Positions 42,981 through 53,148 of a DNA stretch of 64,000 nucleotides are shown one piece after another; the first letter of the stretch is position 1, and every line of letters starts with the position of its first letter. The translations under genes and the position numbers were made by a program. A model generated the notes under the pieces. It saw nothing but the letters and a program-made list of their open reading frames with translations, ran no database searches and was not told the origin of the DNA. This DNA comes from Paenibacillus sp. TCA20 (GTDB taxonomy: Bacteria; Bacillota; Bacilli; Paenibacillales; Paenibacillaceae), in NCBI RefSeq assembly GCF_000732325.1, contig NZ_BBIW01000004.1, forward strand, positions 248,001 to 312,000. Direction: 5' to 3'.

Positions 42981-45344
42981 TCATCTATAATGCTTGGGTA
43001 TGGCAGGGACCTCGCGCATTGATTTCTCCATCGCCGACTTGCACAGAGGACAGGACGGTGGTTTGTTAGACGGCTTACTCGTACCTTGAGCGGGATGCTG
43101 TCTAATCCAGGCGGGACAGGAGCTGGAAGTGCAGGACCATACAGGCACCGTTTCCATCCGCTGATGTGAAGATCGATCAGAGCGGCTGTGCTCCTTCTCC
43201 TTGGATCGGGAATGGTCCTTTGTATAGGCTTTGCGCTCGCTCACAGGCCCTCGCTGTTCCTGCGAATCTTTAATGCCGAACGCCTCCAGCAGAAATCTGG
43301 ACACCGGGGCCGGCTTGCCGTGCTGACTTGCTGGTGATGTGATATACAGCTGCTTCTTGGCTCTTGTGACCGCAACATAGGCGAGTCTGCGCTCCTCTTC
43401 AAGCAGAGCCTCCTCGACCTCCGTGCTGGAAGCACCTGTATTCAGAGCTGCCTTTCGATCCTCGGGTGCTTCCTTCGTGAGCGCAGAGCTGTGCGGCAGG
43501 ATCCCTTCACTTGCTCCAATTAAGTAGACGATAGGGAACTCAAGCCCTTTGGCCCGATGAATCGTCATGAGCTGTACGGCGTCACTGTCGCTTGCTGCCT
43601 GCAGGCTTTCCATTTCCTTATGCCGTCTTGTAAGCTCATCTGCAAAAGCCACAAAGCTCTCGACTGTTTCAAAACGTTTAACTGCCGCTTCAAGCTCATC
43701 GAGTGTTTCCAGAATCGTCTCACGATAATGGGTGTAGATGCTCGGATCTCCACTTTCCATATAGGAATCGTAGAATTGTCTTCTCATCTCCTGAATGGCA
43801 GCAAGCGGCGTCATGGACTTCAGCATCTTGATCAGCTTGATCCGTTCCTTCACGGCCTCCTGCTGAAACGGCTTCAGCTGTTCCCAACGGGTAAAATGAA
43901 TCAGGGGATACTTCTTCGGCTGCTGCTTCTCCTGCTGATCCAGATAGAGCAGACCCGCGTCCCTGGAAATGTAGAGAGGACCCAGTGTGCTCGGTATAGC
44001 CTCGAAATTCCGCGGATTGAGAGACAATCTGAGATGATCCATCAGCGGCTTGACCAGGCTCTGATCGTAGAACACCGGTCCTGCACCGTGCTGTATGAAC
44101 GGAACGTCCTTCAGTACCAGCTGTTCAAAAATCGCGCGGCTGCTGCTCGCGGTGCGATGCAGAATCGCGATATCTTTATAAGAATGCTGTTCGCTCCCAA
44201 TCTGCTCCTGCAGATGACTTACGATCCAGGCGGCTTCCTCTTCTACACCGGAAGGAGTCGCATACAAGGGCTGCGAGCCCGGCTTGCCGGCTGAGACGAG
44301 CCGTTTATATCTGCGTTTCTTATTATGCTTAATGATCTCGGTACCCAGACCCAGGATATGGGCGTCAGAGCGGTAATTTATATCAAGCGTAATGACCGAT
44401 GCGCCGGGGTACAGCTTGTCAAACTCCAGAATGACCTCCTGTTTAGCCCCGTTGAAGGTGTAGATCGTCTGATCATCATCTCCTACGACCATCAAATTCC
44501 GATGTGCTGCAGCCAGCTTGCGTACAATTTCGTATTGAAGTCCGTTCGTATCCTGAAATTCATCCACCATAATATATTGAAAGCGCTGCTGAAGCGGACG
44601 AAGGATGTTAGGGTCTGACAGCAGCCGGTTCGCATGAAGCAGGATGTCGTCAAAATCGATTTTATGGCGTTCCTTCTTCCATGCTTCATAGCCAAGCAGT
44701 ATTTGCTTGGTCTCCCGCTCCTCACGGCTTGTATCCGGCAGCTCATCTGCGGTTTTGCCCTCCATCTTCCAGGCGGATAGGGAGGAGAGCAGGCTTTCGG
44801 GCTGAAAGGCATCACTGAGTCCGTGCTTGCGCTGAATCATCTTAATGATCGTATGCTGGGCTTTGGTATCACCAAAAATATCCTCGGTCATGCCGTAGTG
44901 ACGCAGCAGCATCAGCGCAAAGGAATGAAATGTCCGTGCTTGGACCGCACGGGCGGCTGCCGGTCGAATACCGGGAATAGACGCAATTCTTGATTTCATC
45001 TCGCCGGCTGCTTTACTTGTAAAAGTGACGAGCAGTATACTCCCGGCCGGAACATTAGCGACCTGAATAAGGTAGCCTGTCCGGGAGGTCAGCACCGTTG
45101 TCTTGCCGCAGCCTGCGCCAGCAAGTGTCAGGAGCGGTCCCTTGCCATGTCGCACAGCCTTGATCTGCGGAGCATTCAGCAGGATACCTGCCTGCTCAAG
45201 TGACCTGAAGAAGTAAGCATCCTTCTCCCTGTCAGACACAAGCTCAATACTTGTCTGATCCGGAGCAGGCTTGGCTCGCGGTAATCTTGAATTTCCGGTA
45301 ACACCCAGCGGACGCAGATGAAAAATGGGGTTCACACTATACAT
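42981..45344 (-). CDS. UvrD/Rep-type superfamily 1 helicase with C-terminal zinc ribbon
   Basis: A 787-residue helicase. Motif I is LAGAGCGKTTVLTSR, motif Ia LVTFTSKAAGEMKSR, motif II MVDEFQDTN, motif III VGDDDQTIYTFNGA, motif IV LDINYRSD, motif V MTIHRAKGLEFPIVYL and motif VI YVAVTRAKKQLYI. After about residue 690 comes a basic linker and a four-cysteine zinc ribbon (CTSSSCPAW then CPLC), like the tails of topoisomerase I and some nuclease-associated helicases. The start is placed at 45344 because GAGGTG is 10 bases upstream; an open extension to 45362 precedes this site. It probably unwinds 3'-to-5' in DNA repair. No nuclease domain is present. Confidence 0.9.
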   Translation of the reverse strand: MYSVNPIFHLRPLGVTGNSRLPRAKPAPDQTSIELVSDREKDAYFFRSLEQAGILLNAPQIKAVRHGKGPLLTLAGAGCGKTTVLTSRTGYLIQVANVPAGSILLVTFTSKAAGEMKSRIASIPGIRPAAARAVQARTFHSFALMLLRHYGMTEDIFGDTKAQHTIIKMIQRKHGLSDAFQPESLLSSLSAWKMEGKTADELPDTSREERETKQILLGYEAWKKERHKIDFDDILLHANRLLSDPNILRPLQQRFQYIMVDEFQDTNGLQYEIVRKLAAAHRNLMVVGDDDQTIYTFNGAKQEVILEFDKLYPGASVITLDINYRSDAHILGLGTEIIKHNKKRRYKRLVSAGKPGSQPLYATPSGVEEEAAWIVSHLQEQIGSEQHSYKDIAILHRTASSSRAIFEQLVLKDVPFIQHGAGPVFYDQSLVKPLMDHLRLSLNPRNFEAIPSTLGPLYISRDAGLLYLDQQEKQQPKKYPLIHFTRWEQLKPFQQEAVKERIKLIKMLKSMTPLAAIQEMRRQFYDSYMESGDPSIYTHYRETILETLDELEAAVKRFETVESFVAFADELTRRHKEMESLQAASDSDAVQLMTIHRAKGLEFPIVYLIGASEGILPHSSALTKEAPEDRKAALNTGASSTEVEEALLEEERRLAYVAVTRAKKQLYITSPASQHGKPAPVSRFLLEAFGIKDSQEQRGPVSERKAYTKDHSRSKEKEHSRSDRSSHQRMETVPVWSCTSSSCPAWIRQHPAQGTSKPSNKPPSCPLCKSAMEKSMREVPAIPKHYR

Positions 45345-45746
45345 AAAAACCGTACACCTCATCTAATTTCAAAGTAAATCATTGCCCTTTTCACAAGAGG
45401 GCTGTAAATTTGGTATGATAGAGTCACCTTAGCTACTGCAGCAGTGCTAGGGAGCATCATAGCACGATTATAATCATGCCTGAACCATCACAAAATGGAA
45501 GCAAATAAGTATAAACAAACCGCTCTCTATTATACCTAAATGAACAGAGTTCTGCGAAGCATCCGGTATAATTTAACGGCAGGTGAATCATTTTCATATC
45601 GTTTAGCTGCTTCAATCAAGGCTAACGAGTTATGAAATTGATTCAGGTTTTATCTTTTTGGGTCTTGGCTAAGTAATGAGTGAAGGCTTAGCTGTTAAGT
45701 GAATTAACTTTCAGCTTGTCATGGGAAAGAGGAGGAAGAACCTGAG
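45345..45746. other. Gap between divergent helicase and zinc-ribbon genes
   Basis: About 400 bases. TTCACA with an 18-base spacer and TATGAT (around 45393-45422) is a possible plus-strand promoter. TTTACA read on the minus strand in the same area could serve the helicase gene. I see no other structure. Confidence 0.4.
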
Positions 45747-46499
45747 ATGAATTTTTTACAGCGAATTAAAGACGGGGCAGGCCGCGCAACGGAGAAGGCA
45801 CAGCATGCCGTGGAAATCAACAAACTAAACTCACAAATTGCGAATATCAAACACGAAATGTCGGTGAATTATACAGAAATGGGCCGTATCTTCTATGAGG
45901 GTTACCGTGCTCAGGACATGTCGATCGCTGAACAGAAAATGATGGAGCTGTCAGAAGCATGTGACGAGCTGCAGGAAGAGATCAATGAGCTTCGTGAGAA
46001 GATCGCAGTACTTAAGAATGAGCGGGTCTGTGTATGTGGACATGTATCTGATCTGGATGCGAATTTCTGTCCGAAATGCGGTCGTCCATTAACGCCTGCG
46101 AATACGGAGACTTATACGAGTCCGGCCAAACCGGAAGCTGCGGCAGCGGAAGAGGTTGTAGCGGAAGAGGAGAAGGAGGAGCTCTTCCCTGATCTGTTGC
46201 TGGATGATGATGTGCTGCCACCGGATGAAGAGGACTACGATCTGAAGGATTTCCTCCCGGAAGAGAAGGAAGAGTTTGACGCGGAGTGGGAACGCAGACG
46301 TCAAGAGGAACTGCAGCGGGAACGGGAGAGACAGCAGGAGCTGGACGAGCGAATCCGTTACTGGAAAGAGAACAATGAACACGTGGAAGCACCTGTCAAA
46401 ACAGAGGTGCCGAGAGATAGTGTCAAATGTCAAATTTGCGCCTCCGAGCTGCCAAAAGGATCGAAATGGTGTCCGCATTGTGGTGCAGAGCAGATCTAA
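45747..46499 (+). CDS. Double zinc-ribbon protein with coiled coil
   Basis: A 250-residue protein. Residues 20-95 form a coiled coil (ELSEACDELQEEINELREKIAVLKNE). It is followed by a first zinc ribbon (CVCGHVSDLDANFCPKCG), an acidic then basic charged helix rich in Glu and Arg (residues 135-215), and a second zinc ribbon at the C-terminus (CQICASELPKGSKWCPHCG). It has no membrane segment. The architecture suggests a scaffold or adaptor. Function is unknown; such proteins are common in Firmicutes. AGAGGAGG precedes the ATG. A TrmB-like regulator follows 47 bases downstream and may be cotranscribed. Confidence 0.75.
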   Translation: MNFLQRIKDGAGRATEKAQHAVEINKLNSQIANIKHEMSVNYTEMGRIFYEGYRAQDMSIAEQKMMELSEACDELQEEINELREKIAVLKNERVCVCGHVSDLDANFCPKCGRPLTPANTETYTSPAKPEAAAAEEVVAEEEKEELFPDLLLDDDVLPPDEEDYDLKDFLPEEKEEFDAEWERRRQEELQRERERQQELDERIRYWKENNEHVEAPVKTEVPRDSVKCQICASELPKGSKWCPHCGAEQI

Positions 46500-46546
46500 C
46501 TACAAGGTACGCATAGGTTCCTTAACAGCATGGGAGGACAGTGACG

Positions 46547-47332
46547 ATGGAGCAGCTGCTTGCGCACCTTAAGAATCTGGGCTTTACAGAGATGGAATCC
46601 AAAATTATGGTTGATCTGTCCCGCCAGGGGGCTTCATCAGGGTATGAGGTAGCTAAGCGTCTTGGCGCTTCACGCTCGAATATATATGCGATGCTCCAGC
46701 GCTTGAATGCAGAAGGCTATCTTCATTGCAGCAAGGGGGAGCCGGCGAGATACAGCATGCTTACACCGGAAGAGCTGACCAGCAAGATTTCGGACAATGT
46801 GAGACAGTCGCTTCATTTTGTTGAGAGATCCATGCCAAGACATCATCCGGGATCTCCAGGCTTCTATAACATGGAGGGAGACCGCCAGGTGCTGGATACT
46901 TTATTGGTCCGGGTTGCTCAGGCAGAGAAGGAGATCGTCATTGATATGTGTCCAGAGGAGGCGGCTCTGTTCCACGAGGAGCTGAGAGCTGCAGAGGAAC
47001 GGGGGGTTAGGCTGCTCTGGTCTTACGATGCCGATTCGGGGGAGCAGTATTCCATGCTCCCATGGGATCCCTTTGAGCCCTCGGCCGAGTTATGCGGACG
47101 GAAGTTTTCTTTTGTCATTGACCGGCAATGGTGCATGCTGGGACTTCGAGGGGAAGAATGCATAACACAGGCTCTCGTCACGGAGCATCCGTTGATGGTC
47201 AAGCTGTTGCTGGAGTATTTTGCGCAGGAATTGATTTTGTACGAATTAGAGGAAGATATGGGAGAGGAGCTGGTGAGACGTTATGGCCGGCGCTTCGAGC
47301 ATATGATGAACAAATATGTTGTAGAGAGGTAA
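46547..47332 (+). CDS. TrmB family transcriptional regulator
   Basis: A 261-residue protein. I prefer the ATG at 46547, 8 bases after GGGAGGA, to the GTG at 46541. Residues 1-75 are a winged helix (LGFTEMESKIMVDLSRQGASSGYEVAKRLGASRSNIYAMLQRL), the TrmB DNA-binding domain. The rest matches the TrmB-associated sensor region with a phospholipase-D-like fold (EKEIVIDMCPEEAALFHEEL). TrmB regulators mostly control sugar uptake and metabolism. No sugar genes adjoin, so the target is unknown, possibly its own operon with the zinc-ribbon protein. Confidence 0.85.
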   Translation: MEQLLAHLKNLGFTEMESKIMVDLSRQGASSGYEVAKRLGASRSNIYAMLQRLNAEGYLHCSKGEPARYSMLTPEELTSKISDNVRQSLHFVERSMPRHHPGSPGFYNMEGDRQVLDTLLVRVAQAEKEIVIDMCPEEAALFHEELRAAEERGVRLLWSYDADSGEQYSMLPWDPFEPSAELCGRKFSFVIDRQWCMLGLRGEECITQALVTEHPLMVKLLLEYFAQELILYELEEDMGEELVRRYGRRFEHMMNKYVVER

Positions 47333-47353
47333 CACTGTACTGTATGTAGGTTA

Positions 47354-47414
47354 CAGGTTCTCTGCCCGCAGATGGTTTGCCTTGGTGCAGCATCGCGGCA
47401 GAGGACCTTTTTTT
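47354..47414 (+). terminator. Terminator after the TrmB-like gene
   Basis: AGGTTCTCTGCC-CGC and GCG-GCAGAGGACCT form a long stem followed by TTTTTTT. It lies between the TrmB-like gene and the converging NUDIX gene. Confidence 0.8.
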
Positions 47415-47426
47415 ATGTCTCCGCAT

Positions 47427-48059
47427 CTATAGCTGTTGTAACTTTTGGAAGGCAGAAACGTAATAGGAATAAGGGCGGGCAACAAATTGCGCAGGACAAA
47501 TTGTCTCTGTAACCTTGGTGTAATGGCCGTCTTCTTCATGATAGAGGATGCCGGTTGCTGTCATGTCGCTTGGACCGCCGAGGAACATATGAAGCATCTG
47601 CGTAAGATCTGCTTCATACAATCCCGCAACCTCACTGACTTGCAGCTTGTATTCTGTCAGCTCCCATGAACTAAGATAGCCGAATACATGGCTGATCTCT
47701 CGATCGATGAAGGGGACACCTGATATTTCGCCTTTCATTTCTTCGGTTATTTCAAACAGAGGGGTAAGCTGATCAAAATCGGTACGAAGGCCAAGCTCTT
47801 CTTCAAGCTCTCTGGCCGCCTCCCGAATGGTTTCTCCAGCTGTGAGATGGCCTGCAGCCGTGATGTCATAGCAGGAGGGAAAGGTATCCTTGCTGCTCGT
47901 CCGCTTCTGGAACAGAACCCTTCTACCTTGAGGGGTGTCCCGCACCAGCCAGCAGTGAAAGGATTTGTGCCAGTGGCCTTGGCGGTGAACCTCAGAACGC
48001 GGTGCTGTACCGATGTGTGCACCAGATGGATCGTATATATCAAACTGCTCTTCACTCAT
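47427..48059 (-). CDS. NUDIX hydrolase
   Basis: A 210-residue protein started at 48059, where GGAGGT lies 8 bases upstream. It opens MSEEQFDIYDPSGAHIGTAPRSEVHRQGHWHKSFHCW, and its NUDIX box is GHLTAGETIREAARELEEELGL near residues 66-87. The box is one residue shorter than the textbook pattern, but the pattern with six residues between E and RE is known from the isopentenyl-diphosphate-isomerase-like NUDIX subgroup. It hydrolyses an X-linked nucleoside or other diphosphate; the substrate is unknown. It converges with the TrmB-like gene. Confidence 0.88.
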   Translation of the reverse strand: MSEEQFDIYDPSGAHIGTAPRSEVHRQGHWHKSFHCWLVRDTPQGRRVLFQKRTSSKDTFPSCYDITAAGHLTAGETIREAARELEEELGLRTDFDQLTPLFEITEEMKGEISGVPFIDREISHVFGYLSSWELTEYKLQVSEVAGLYEADLTQMLHMFLGGPSDMTATGILYHEEDGHYTKVTETICPAQFVARPYSYYVSAFQKLQQL

Positions 48060-48224
48060 GTCGGTTGACCTCCAGAGATGTGATATAACATACAATGCGA
48101 TGATCTTATGTCAGCATCATTACATCTTTTTCAGGGGAATATAATTACAATATGGGTAGAGCGCTATAAGTACATACTGTTGCTTATGTATGATTGATGA
48201 GATAGAGAAGGGAGTATGAGAACC

Positions 48225-48512
48225 ATGGAATGCATTGTAAAATTTCAAGTGATCTACAAAAAAGATGAGCCTAAACCGTTAAGAGGGCTTCTGCTCATGG
48301 ATAATAATACGCCTCCCGGTCCAGAGCAGCTTATCCCGATGTTCAAACGCTTGGGTTATGAAGTGGTCACCGAGAATCCGGACGACCTGACCTTCAAGCC
48401 AGTGAATCCTGGCGCAGATTACATCAGACTCCGTGTAACCGAGCTTGATACAGGTCAAGAAGTCTACAGGGAAGATGCGAACCTGCGCAGAATTCTGGAG
48501 AATCTTCTCTAG
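48225..48512 (+). CDS. Small hypothetical protein (95 aa)
   Basis: A 95-residue protein begun at the ATG at 48225, which has GAAGGGAG about 10 bases upstream; the ATG at 48216 is only 1 base from that site. It starts [21 protein letters not shown] and contains [22 protein letters not shown] and [15 protein letters not shown]. It is mixed alpha/beta with no cysteines or membrane segment. No family is recognised. Its stop codon TAG (48510-48512) overlaps the stop codon of mscL on the other strand within a single CTAG. Confidence 0.65.
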   Translation: MECIVKFQVIYKKDEPKPLRGLLLMDNNTPPGPEQLIPMFKRLGYEVVTENPDDLTFKPVNPGADYIRLRVTELDTGQEVYREDANLRRILENLL

Positions 48513-48994
48513 GAAGATCTCTCCACTTCCAGCACAGAGGTGCAGTGAGCGCAGCGCGTAGCGGCAAGCGGGATGTCCGAGAGACAGTAAGGACAAGCCT
48601 TCGTTGTCGGCTCCGGCTGTGCGGGCTCCTCTTTTTTGCGCTTCAGCCGATTAATCCCTTTGATGAACAGGAAGATACAGAATGCCACGATCAGGAAGTC
48701 CAGTACGACATTGATAAATTGTCCATACTTCAGTACTGGGATGGCGTCTGCCTCAGCCATAGCGAGTGTCGTGTACTTGCTGCCTTCTGAGGTCAGCACC
48801 CCTCGCTCCAGCGGAATGAACAATTGCTCGAAGCTCTTATTCCCCATCAGAAGTCCGATTGGCGGCATGAGGATGTCATTAACGAACGAGGTTACGATTT
48901 TGCCAAATGCTCCTCCGATAATGACCCCGACGGCCAGATCAATGACGTTGCCGCGAACGGCAAACTCCTTGAATTCATTCAACATTTTCTTCAT
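48509..48994 (-). CDS. mscL: Large-conductance mechanosensitive channel with zinc-ribbon tail
   Basis: A 161-residue MscL. The start is set at 48994 ([34 protein letters not shown]), the universal MscL beginning, although the frame stays open to 49051. Two membrane helices (residues 12-45 and 70-95) flank a short loop. The standard protein is about 130-140 residues; here an extra C-terminal tail of about 35 residues holds CPYC...CAHC, a zinc ribbon known in some Firmicutes MscL proteins. MscL opens under membrane tension to release solutes during osmotic downshock. The stop overlaps that of the converging gene at 48512. Confidence 0.93.
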   Translation of the reverse strand: MKKMLNEFKEFAVRGNVIDLAVGVIIGGAFGKIVTSFVNDILMPPIGLLMGNKSFEQLFIPLERGVLTSEGSKYTTLAMAEADAIPVLKYGQFINVVLDFLIVAFCIFLFIKGINRLKRKKEEPAQPEPTTKACPYCLSDIPLAATRCAHCTSVLEVERSS

Positions 48995-50079
<1,085 letters not shown>

Positions 50080-50080
<1 letters not shown>

Positions 50081-51426
50081 TGTCACGTGAACGTATATTT
50101 AACCGTAATCGTCACCCTTTAAAAACATTTTCACTCGGCATTCAGCACGTCCTGGCCATGTATGCGGGAGCCGTCATCGTTCCGCTGATTGTCGGTGGAC
50201 CAAGTGGTCTGAATCTGCCGCCGGATCAAATCACGTATCTGATCGCGATTGACCTGCTGGCCTGTGGTCTGGCCACACTGTTGCAAGTATGGGGCGGCAA
50301 ATATTTCGGTATCGGTCTTCCGGTAATGCTCGGCTGCGCCTTCCAGGCCGTTTCTCCAATGATTCTGATCGGTAATCAATATGGTGTGAGCGCCATTTAT
50401 GGTGCGATTATCGCCTCTGGTCTGTTCGTTATGATCTTTGGCGGCTTGTTCGGGAAGCTGATTCGTTTCTTCCCGCCGGTCGTTACAGGCTCGGTCGTTA
50501 CGATTATTGGTCTTACGCTCATTCCGGTTGCGCTAAACGATCTTGGCGGCGGTAATGGAGCGGCGGATTTCGGTGATCCTGTGAACCTTCTGCTGGGCTT
50601 CGGTGTATTGTTATTCATCATTATCTTAAACCGTTTAACAAAGGGGTTTATCCAGTCGATTTCGATCCTGCTCGGTCTGGTTGCCGGGACTCTGGTTGCC
50701 GGGCTGTTCTTCGGTAAAGTGGACTTGTCTCCTATGCTTGAAGCAAGCTGGTTCCGTGCACCTGAACCGTTCCATTTTGGGACGCCTACCTTCAACCTGT
50801 CTGCTATTCTGACGATGATCCTGGTGGCAATTGTCAGTATCGCAGAATCAACAGGGGTATTTATGGCTCTGGGTAAAATTTTGAACAAAGAAATTGATTC
50901 TAAGGACCTGTCCAGAGGATACAGAGCAGAAGGGCTTGCCATTGTGGTTGGGGGGATCTTTAACTCCTTCCCGTATACAACATACTCCCAGAACGTAGGC
51001 TTGCTGCAAATGAGCCGTGTGAAGACACGGGACGTTATTGCTGTGGCCGGTCTGCTGCTCATTCTGATCGGATTTGTTCCCAAGATTGCAGCAACCGCTC
51101 AGATGATTCCTCCTGCTGTGCTTGGCGGTGCTACTGTAGCCCTGTTCGGGATGGTCGTCTCCTCTGGTATCCGGATGCTGGCTGATCAGGTAGACTTTAA
51201 CCGTTACGAGAACCTGCTTATTATTGCGGTGTCCGTAGGGATGGGTCTCGGCGTCACGGTTGTACCAAACCTGTTCTCACAGCTTCCTTCCGAGATCGGT
51301 ATTTTGCTGAATAACGGAATTGTGGTCGGCAGCTTTACTGCGATCTTGCTGAACTTGATCTTTAATGGATTGGGTCCCAAACCGCAGAAAAAGGCTGAGC
51401 CGGACACGACAACGGAATCGGTCTAA
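50080..51426 (+). CDS. pbuX: Xanthine permease, nucleobase:cation symporter-2 family
   Basis: A 448-residue membrane protein with about 12-14 helices and NCS2 family segments: LGIQHVLAMYAGAVIVPLIV at the start, LPVMLGCAFQAVSPMI, and the conserved GGIFNSFPYTTYSQNVGLLQMSRVKTR near residues 290-315. It imports xanthine with protons, feeding the preceding xpt. The gene starts one base inside the xpt stop codon. Together they form the purine-salvage operon under the guanine riboswitch. A terminator follows at 51444. Confidence 0.95.
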
Positions 51427-51443
51427 TCTTCTATTATAAATAT

Positions 51444-51487
51444 AGCCGCTGGTTATCCTGCTTAGGATCATCAGCGGTTTTTTTATG
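51444..51487 (+). terminator. Terminator after xpt-pbuX
   Basis: GCCGCTG...ATCCT and AGGAT...CAGCGGTT pair to form a stem with a small internal loop, followed by TTTTTTTA, 17 bases after the pbuX stop codon. Confidence 0.85.
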
Positions 51488-51556
51488 TGTTATGAAGCGG
51501 CTGGGGGCAGGCAGGCGGCAAAGTATAAGCACCAGTTGCTCTGCTCATTAGGGGGA

Positions 51557-51895
51557 CTACAGCTTGCGCATCTGCTTCTCTGCAAGATCACCTGCTAGAG
51601 GAAGCTTGAGCCATTTCCCTTGCAGAGTTGCCGCCAGCATTATCACCCATATCGCCACACCAAGCAGTGACAGCAGCGAAGCAAGCAGGGGTCCAAGCAA
51701 AGGGATCAAGCCGCTGAGTACATGACCGACGACAACAGCACCGAAGGCAAACAAGGATTGAAGTGCATGAAACATAACGAAACGGCTCCGCTTCTCAAGC
51801 GCAAGCAGCAATATGGCTCCGATAAAACCGAAGAAGTAGCACAGTGCACCTGCAATATTCTCATCAAGACCGGTCGATGATTTGAATGGGGACAT
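51557..51895 (-). CDS. DUF4870-type small membrane protein
   Basis: A 112-residue protein started at 51895 (MSPFKSSTGLDENIAGALCYF), with GGAGGAGG about 10 bases upstream. It has three to four hydrophobic helices; GALCYFFGFIGAILLLALEKRSRFVMFHALQSLF is the pattern of the DUF4870/Tic20-like group of small membrane proteins. Function is unknown in bacteria. It lies near the map and cta regions but faces the other way and appears monocistronic. Confidence 0.8.
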   Translation of the reverse strand: MSPFKSSTGLDENIAGALCYFFGFIGAILLLALEKRSRFVMFHALQSLFAFGAVVVGHVLSGLIPLLGPLLASLLSLLGVAIWVIMLAATLQGKWLKLPLAGDLAEKQMRKL

Positions 51896-51973
51896 CAAGT
51901 ATCCTCCTCCTTTGTCCATCTCTCTTTAAGCATCATATGAGAGAGAGGCGTGGAGTTGAACAACCATCTAAAT

Positions 51974-52010
51974 AAAAAAATATCACTCTTCCATGAAGGA
52001 ACAGTGATAT
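51974..52010 (-). terminator. Terminator for the minus-strand 92-aa gene
   Basis: ATATCACT-GTTCC and GGAA-G-AGTGATAT pair on the minus strand and are followed by TTTTTTT (51980-51974). It lies just downstream of the gene that ends at 52027. Confidence 0.85.
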
Positions 52011-52026
52011 GTGTTCTCTAACTCTG

Positions 52027-52305
52027 TCAGCTTCCGCCCTGAAATTGACGCCGCGGGCTTGTTATTTTGCCTTTTTTATTCTCATCATCCTCTTTGGGAA
52101 CGAGGCGCTCGTCTGTTCTGCCTTCATGATGATTCTCAAACGCAAACTCCGTCAGCTCCCATTCCGTGGCTCCATGAATCGGGTCCGGCGGAAAATGCTG
52201 TCCTCTGTGCAGATGCTCCGTCAGCCCCCGCTCATTGGTATATACACCATCTACCTCAACCTTTTCCCGCGTGATCGGGAGCATGTCCTTATCCTTGCTG
52301 CTCAT
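52027..52305 (-). CDS. Small hydrophilic hypothetical protein (92 aa)
   Basis: A 92-residue, very hydrophilic protein with AAGGAGG 7 bases before its ATG on the minus strand. It begins MSSKDKDMLPITREKVEVDGVYTNE and contains HLHRGQHFPPDPIHGATEWELTEFAFENHHEGRTDERLVPKEDD. Charged residues and His/Pro dominate, with little hydrophobic core, so it may be partly disordered. Proteins of this type with a YTNE...GRE(H) or similar head are seen in spore formers, but I cannot name a family with certainty. It is monocistronic, with a terminator downstream. Confidence 0.65.
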   Translation of the reverse strand: MSSKDKDMLPITREKVEVDGVYTNERGLTEHLHRGQHFPPDPIHGATEWELTEFAFENHHEGRTDERLVPKEDDENKKGKITSPRRQFQGGS

Positions 52306-52795
52306 ATGTGGAGCCTCCTTGAACTTATTTTATTACATGAAATCAATGGATCTTAGGGAGTGCAGCAGCTTATACAAACGGCTATAAGCTCTTACTTCAG
52401 TAGGATAGGTTCTCCGTTTCGGCGCATAACTATCCGTGTTCACGGCATAATAAAGGTATGTAAACGATTGGTATTCGCGTCATAGGACTGAATCCGGAGC
52501 AAACATTTGCCGATACATTATATATGGAAAATGGTACTGAACATTTGATTTGTATTTTACAAAATTGATATTTCTGGAAAGCTGTACGCAAGCTTTGAAT
52601 ATGATACAATAGAAGTGTGGTTCAAAAAGAATCATTTCGGGTATTTATAATGTCAGGTACCTGTTTAAGTCAGGGATTCCCGGCCTGAAGCTAATTACAG
52701 CTGCACACACTTCTTCATGGTATCACTTAGATCTTTTTTTCTACGGATTCTCTAAACGGAGCATTTACTTTTGAACGTTTTGGGAGGGAGTTATC
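52306..52795. other. 490-base gap between divergent small genes
   Basis: It contains the candidate structured RNA region 52611-52740 listed separately, a possible weak promoter (TACAAT, 52605-52610) and a T7 run at 52734-52740. The left part, 52306-52560, shows nothing recognisable. Confidence 0.4.
52611..52740 (+). ncRNA. Candidate structured leader or small RNA
   Basis: AGAAGTGTG (52611-52619) and CACACTTCT (52706-52714) form a perfect 9-bp outer stem. Inside are the palindrome CAGGTACCTG (52654-52663), a TCAGG/CCTGA hairpin and an AGCT/AGCT hairpin. The enclosed CCTGAAG can also pair with CTTCATGG beyond the stem, a competing fold. A T7 run at 52734-52740 follows. The gene at 52796 starts 56 bases later. 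I know no named RNA with this layout, and the promoter is weak. Confidence 0.35.
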
Positions 52796-52984
52796 ATGGC
52801 AACAAAAGGTCATAATGAGGTCAAAGAAAGTTTACGAGAAATGACTCGGATTTTCAGGCCGAAGGATCCTAAAAAATTCGTGAAGGAGTATGTGAAAAAA
52901 TACCGGATAACAGGAGGGTACGAAGAGGAGCTTACACTCGTCGTCGAGCGTGAACTGACAAGACTGAATTCCTCAGTCTCCTGA
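52796..52984 (+). CDS. Small basic protein (62 aa)
   Basis: A 62-residue basic, helical protein (EVKESLREMTRIFRPKDPKKFVKEYVKKYRITGGYEEELTLVVERELTRL) with GGGAGGGAG 6 bases before the ATG. It has no signal peptide, membrane helix or cysteine. No family is recognised. A strong terminator follows, and a possible structured RNA precedes it. The ribosome binding site and the isolated, well-bounded transcription unit support that it is a real small gene. Confidence 0.65.
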   Translation: MATKGHNEVKESLREMTRIFRPKDPKKFVKEYVKKYRITGGYEEELTLVVERELTRLNSSVS

Positions 52985-53046
52985 TTCTTCAATTTTGCGT
53001 CACTACTGTAATCAAGCATCTGAATATACTGTTCTTATTTGAATAG

Positions 53047-53090
53047 AACCGCCCGCCTGTGAATGGAATGCAGGAGAGGCGGTTTTTTTT
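53047..53090 (+). terminator. Terminator after the 62-aa gene
   Basis: AACCGCC and GGCGGTT with inner CCTG/CAGG pairing, followed by TTTTTT. It ends the transcript of the small gene before map. Confidence 0.85.
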
Positions 53091-53148
53091 GCGCGTGAGC
53101 ATGCATATACATAGAGTTAGCGCCACTACGGGAAGGGGCTGACCTGAG

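Noticed and set aside
43557..44294. 245-codon plus-strand frame within the UvrD-type helicase
   Set aside because: The minus-strand frame carries all helicase motifs; the antisense product is unlike any protein I know.
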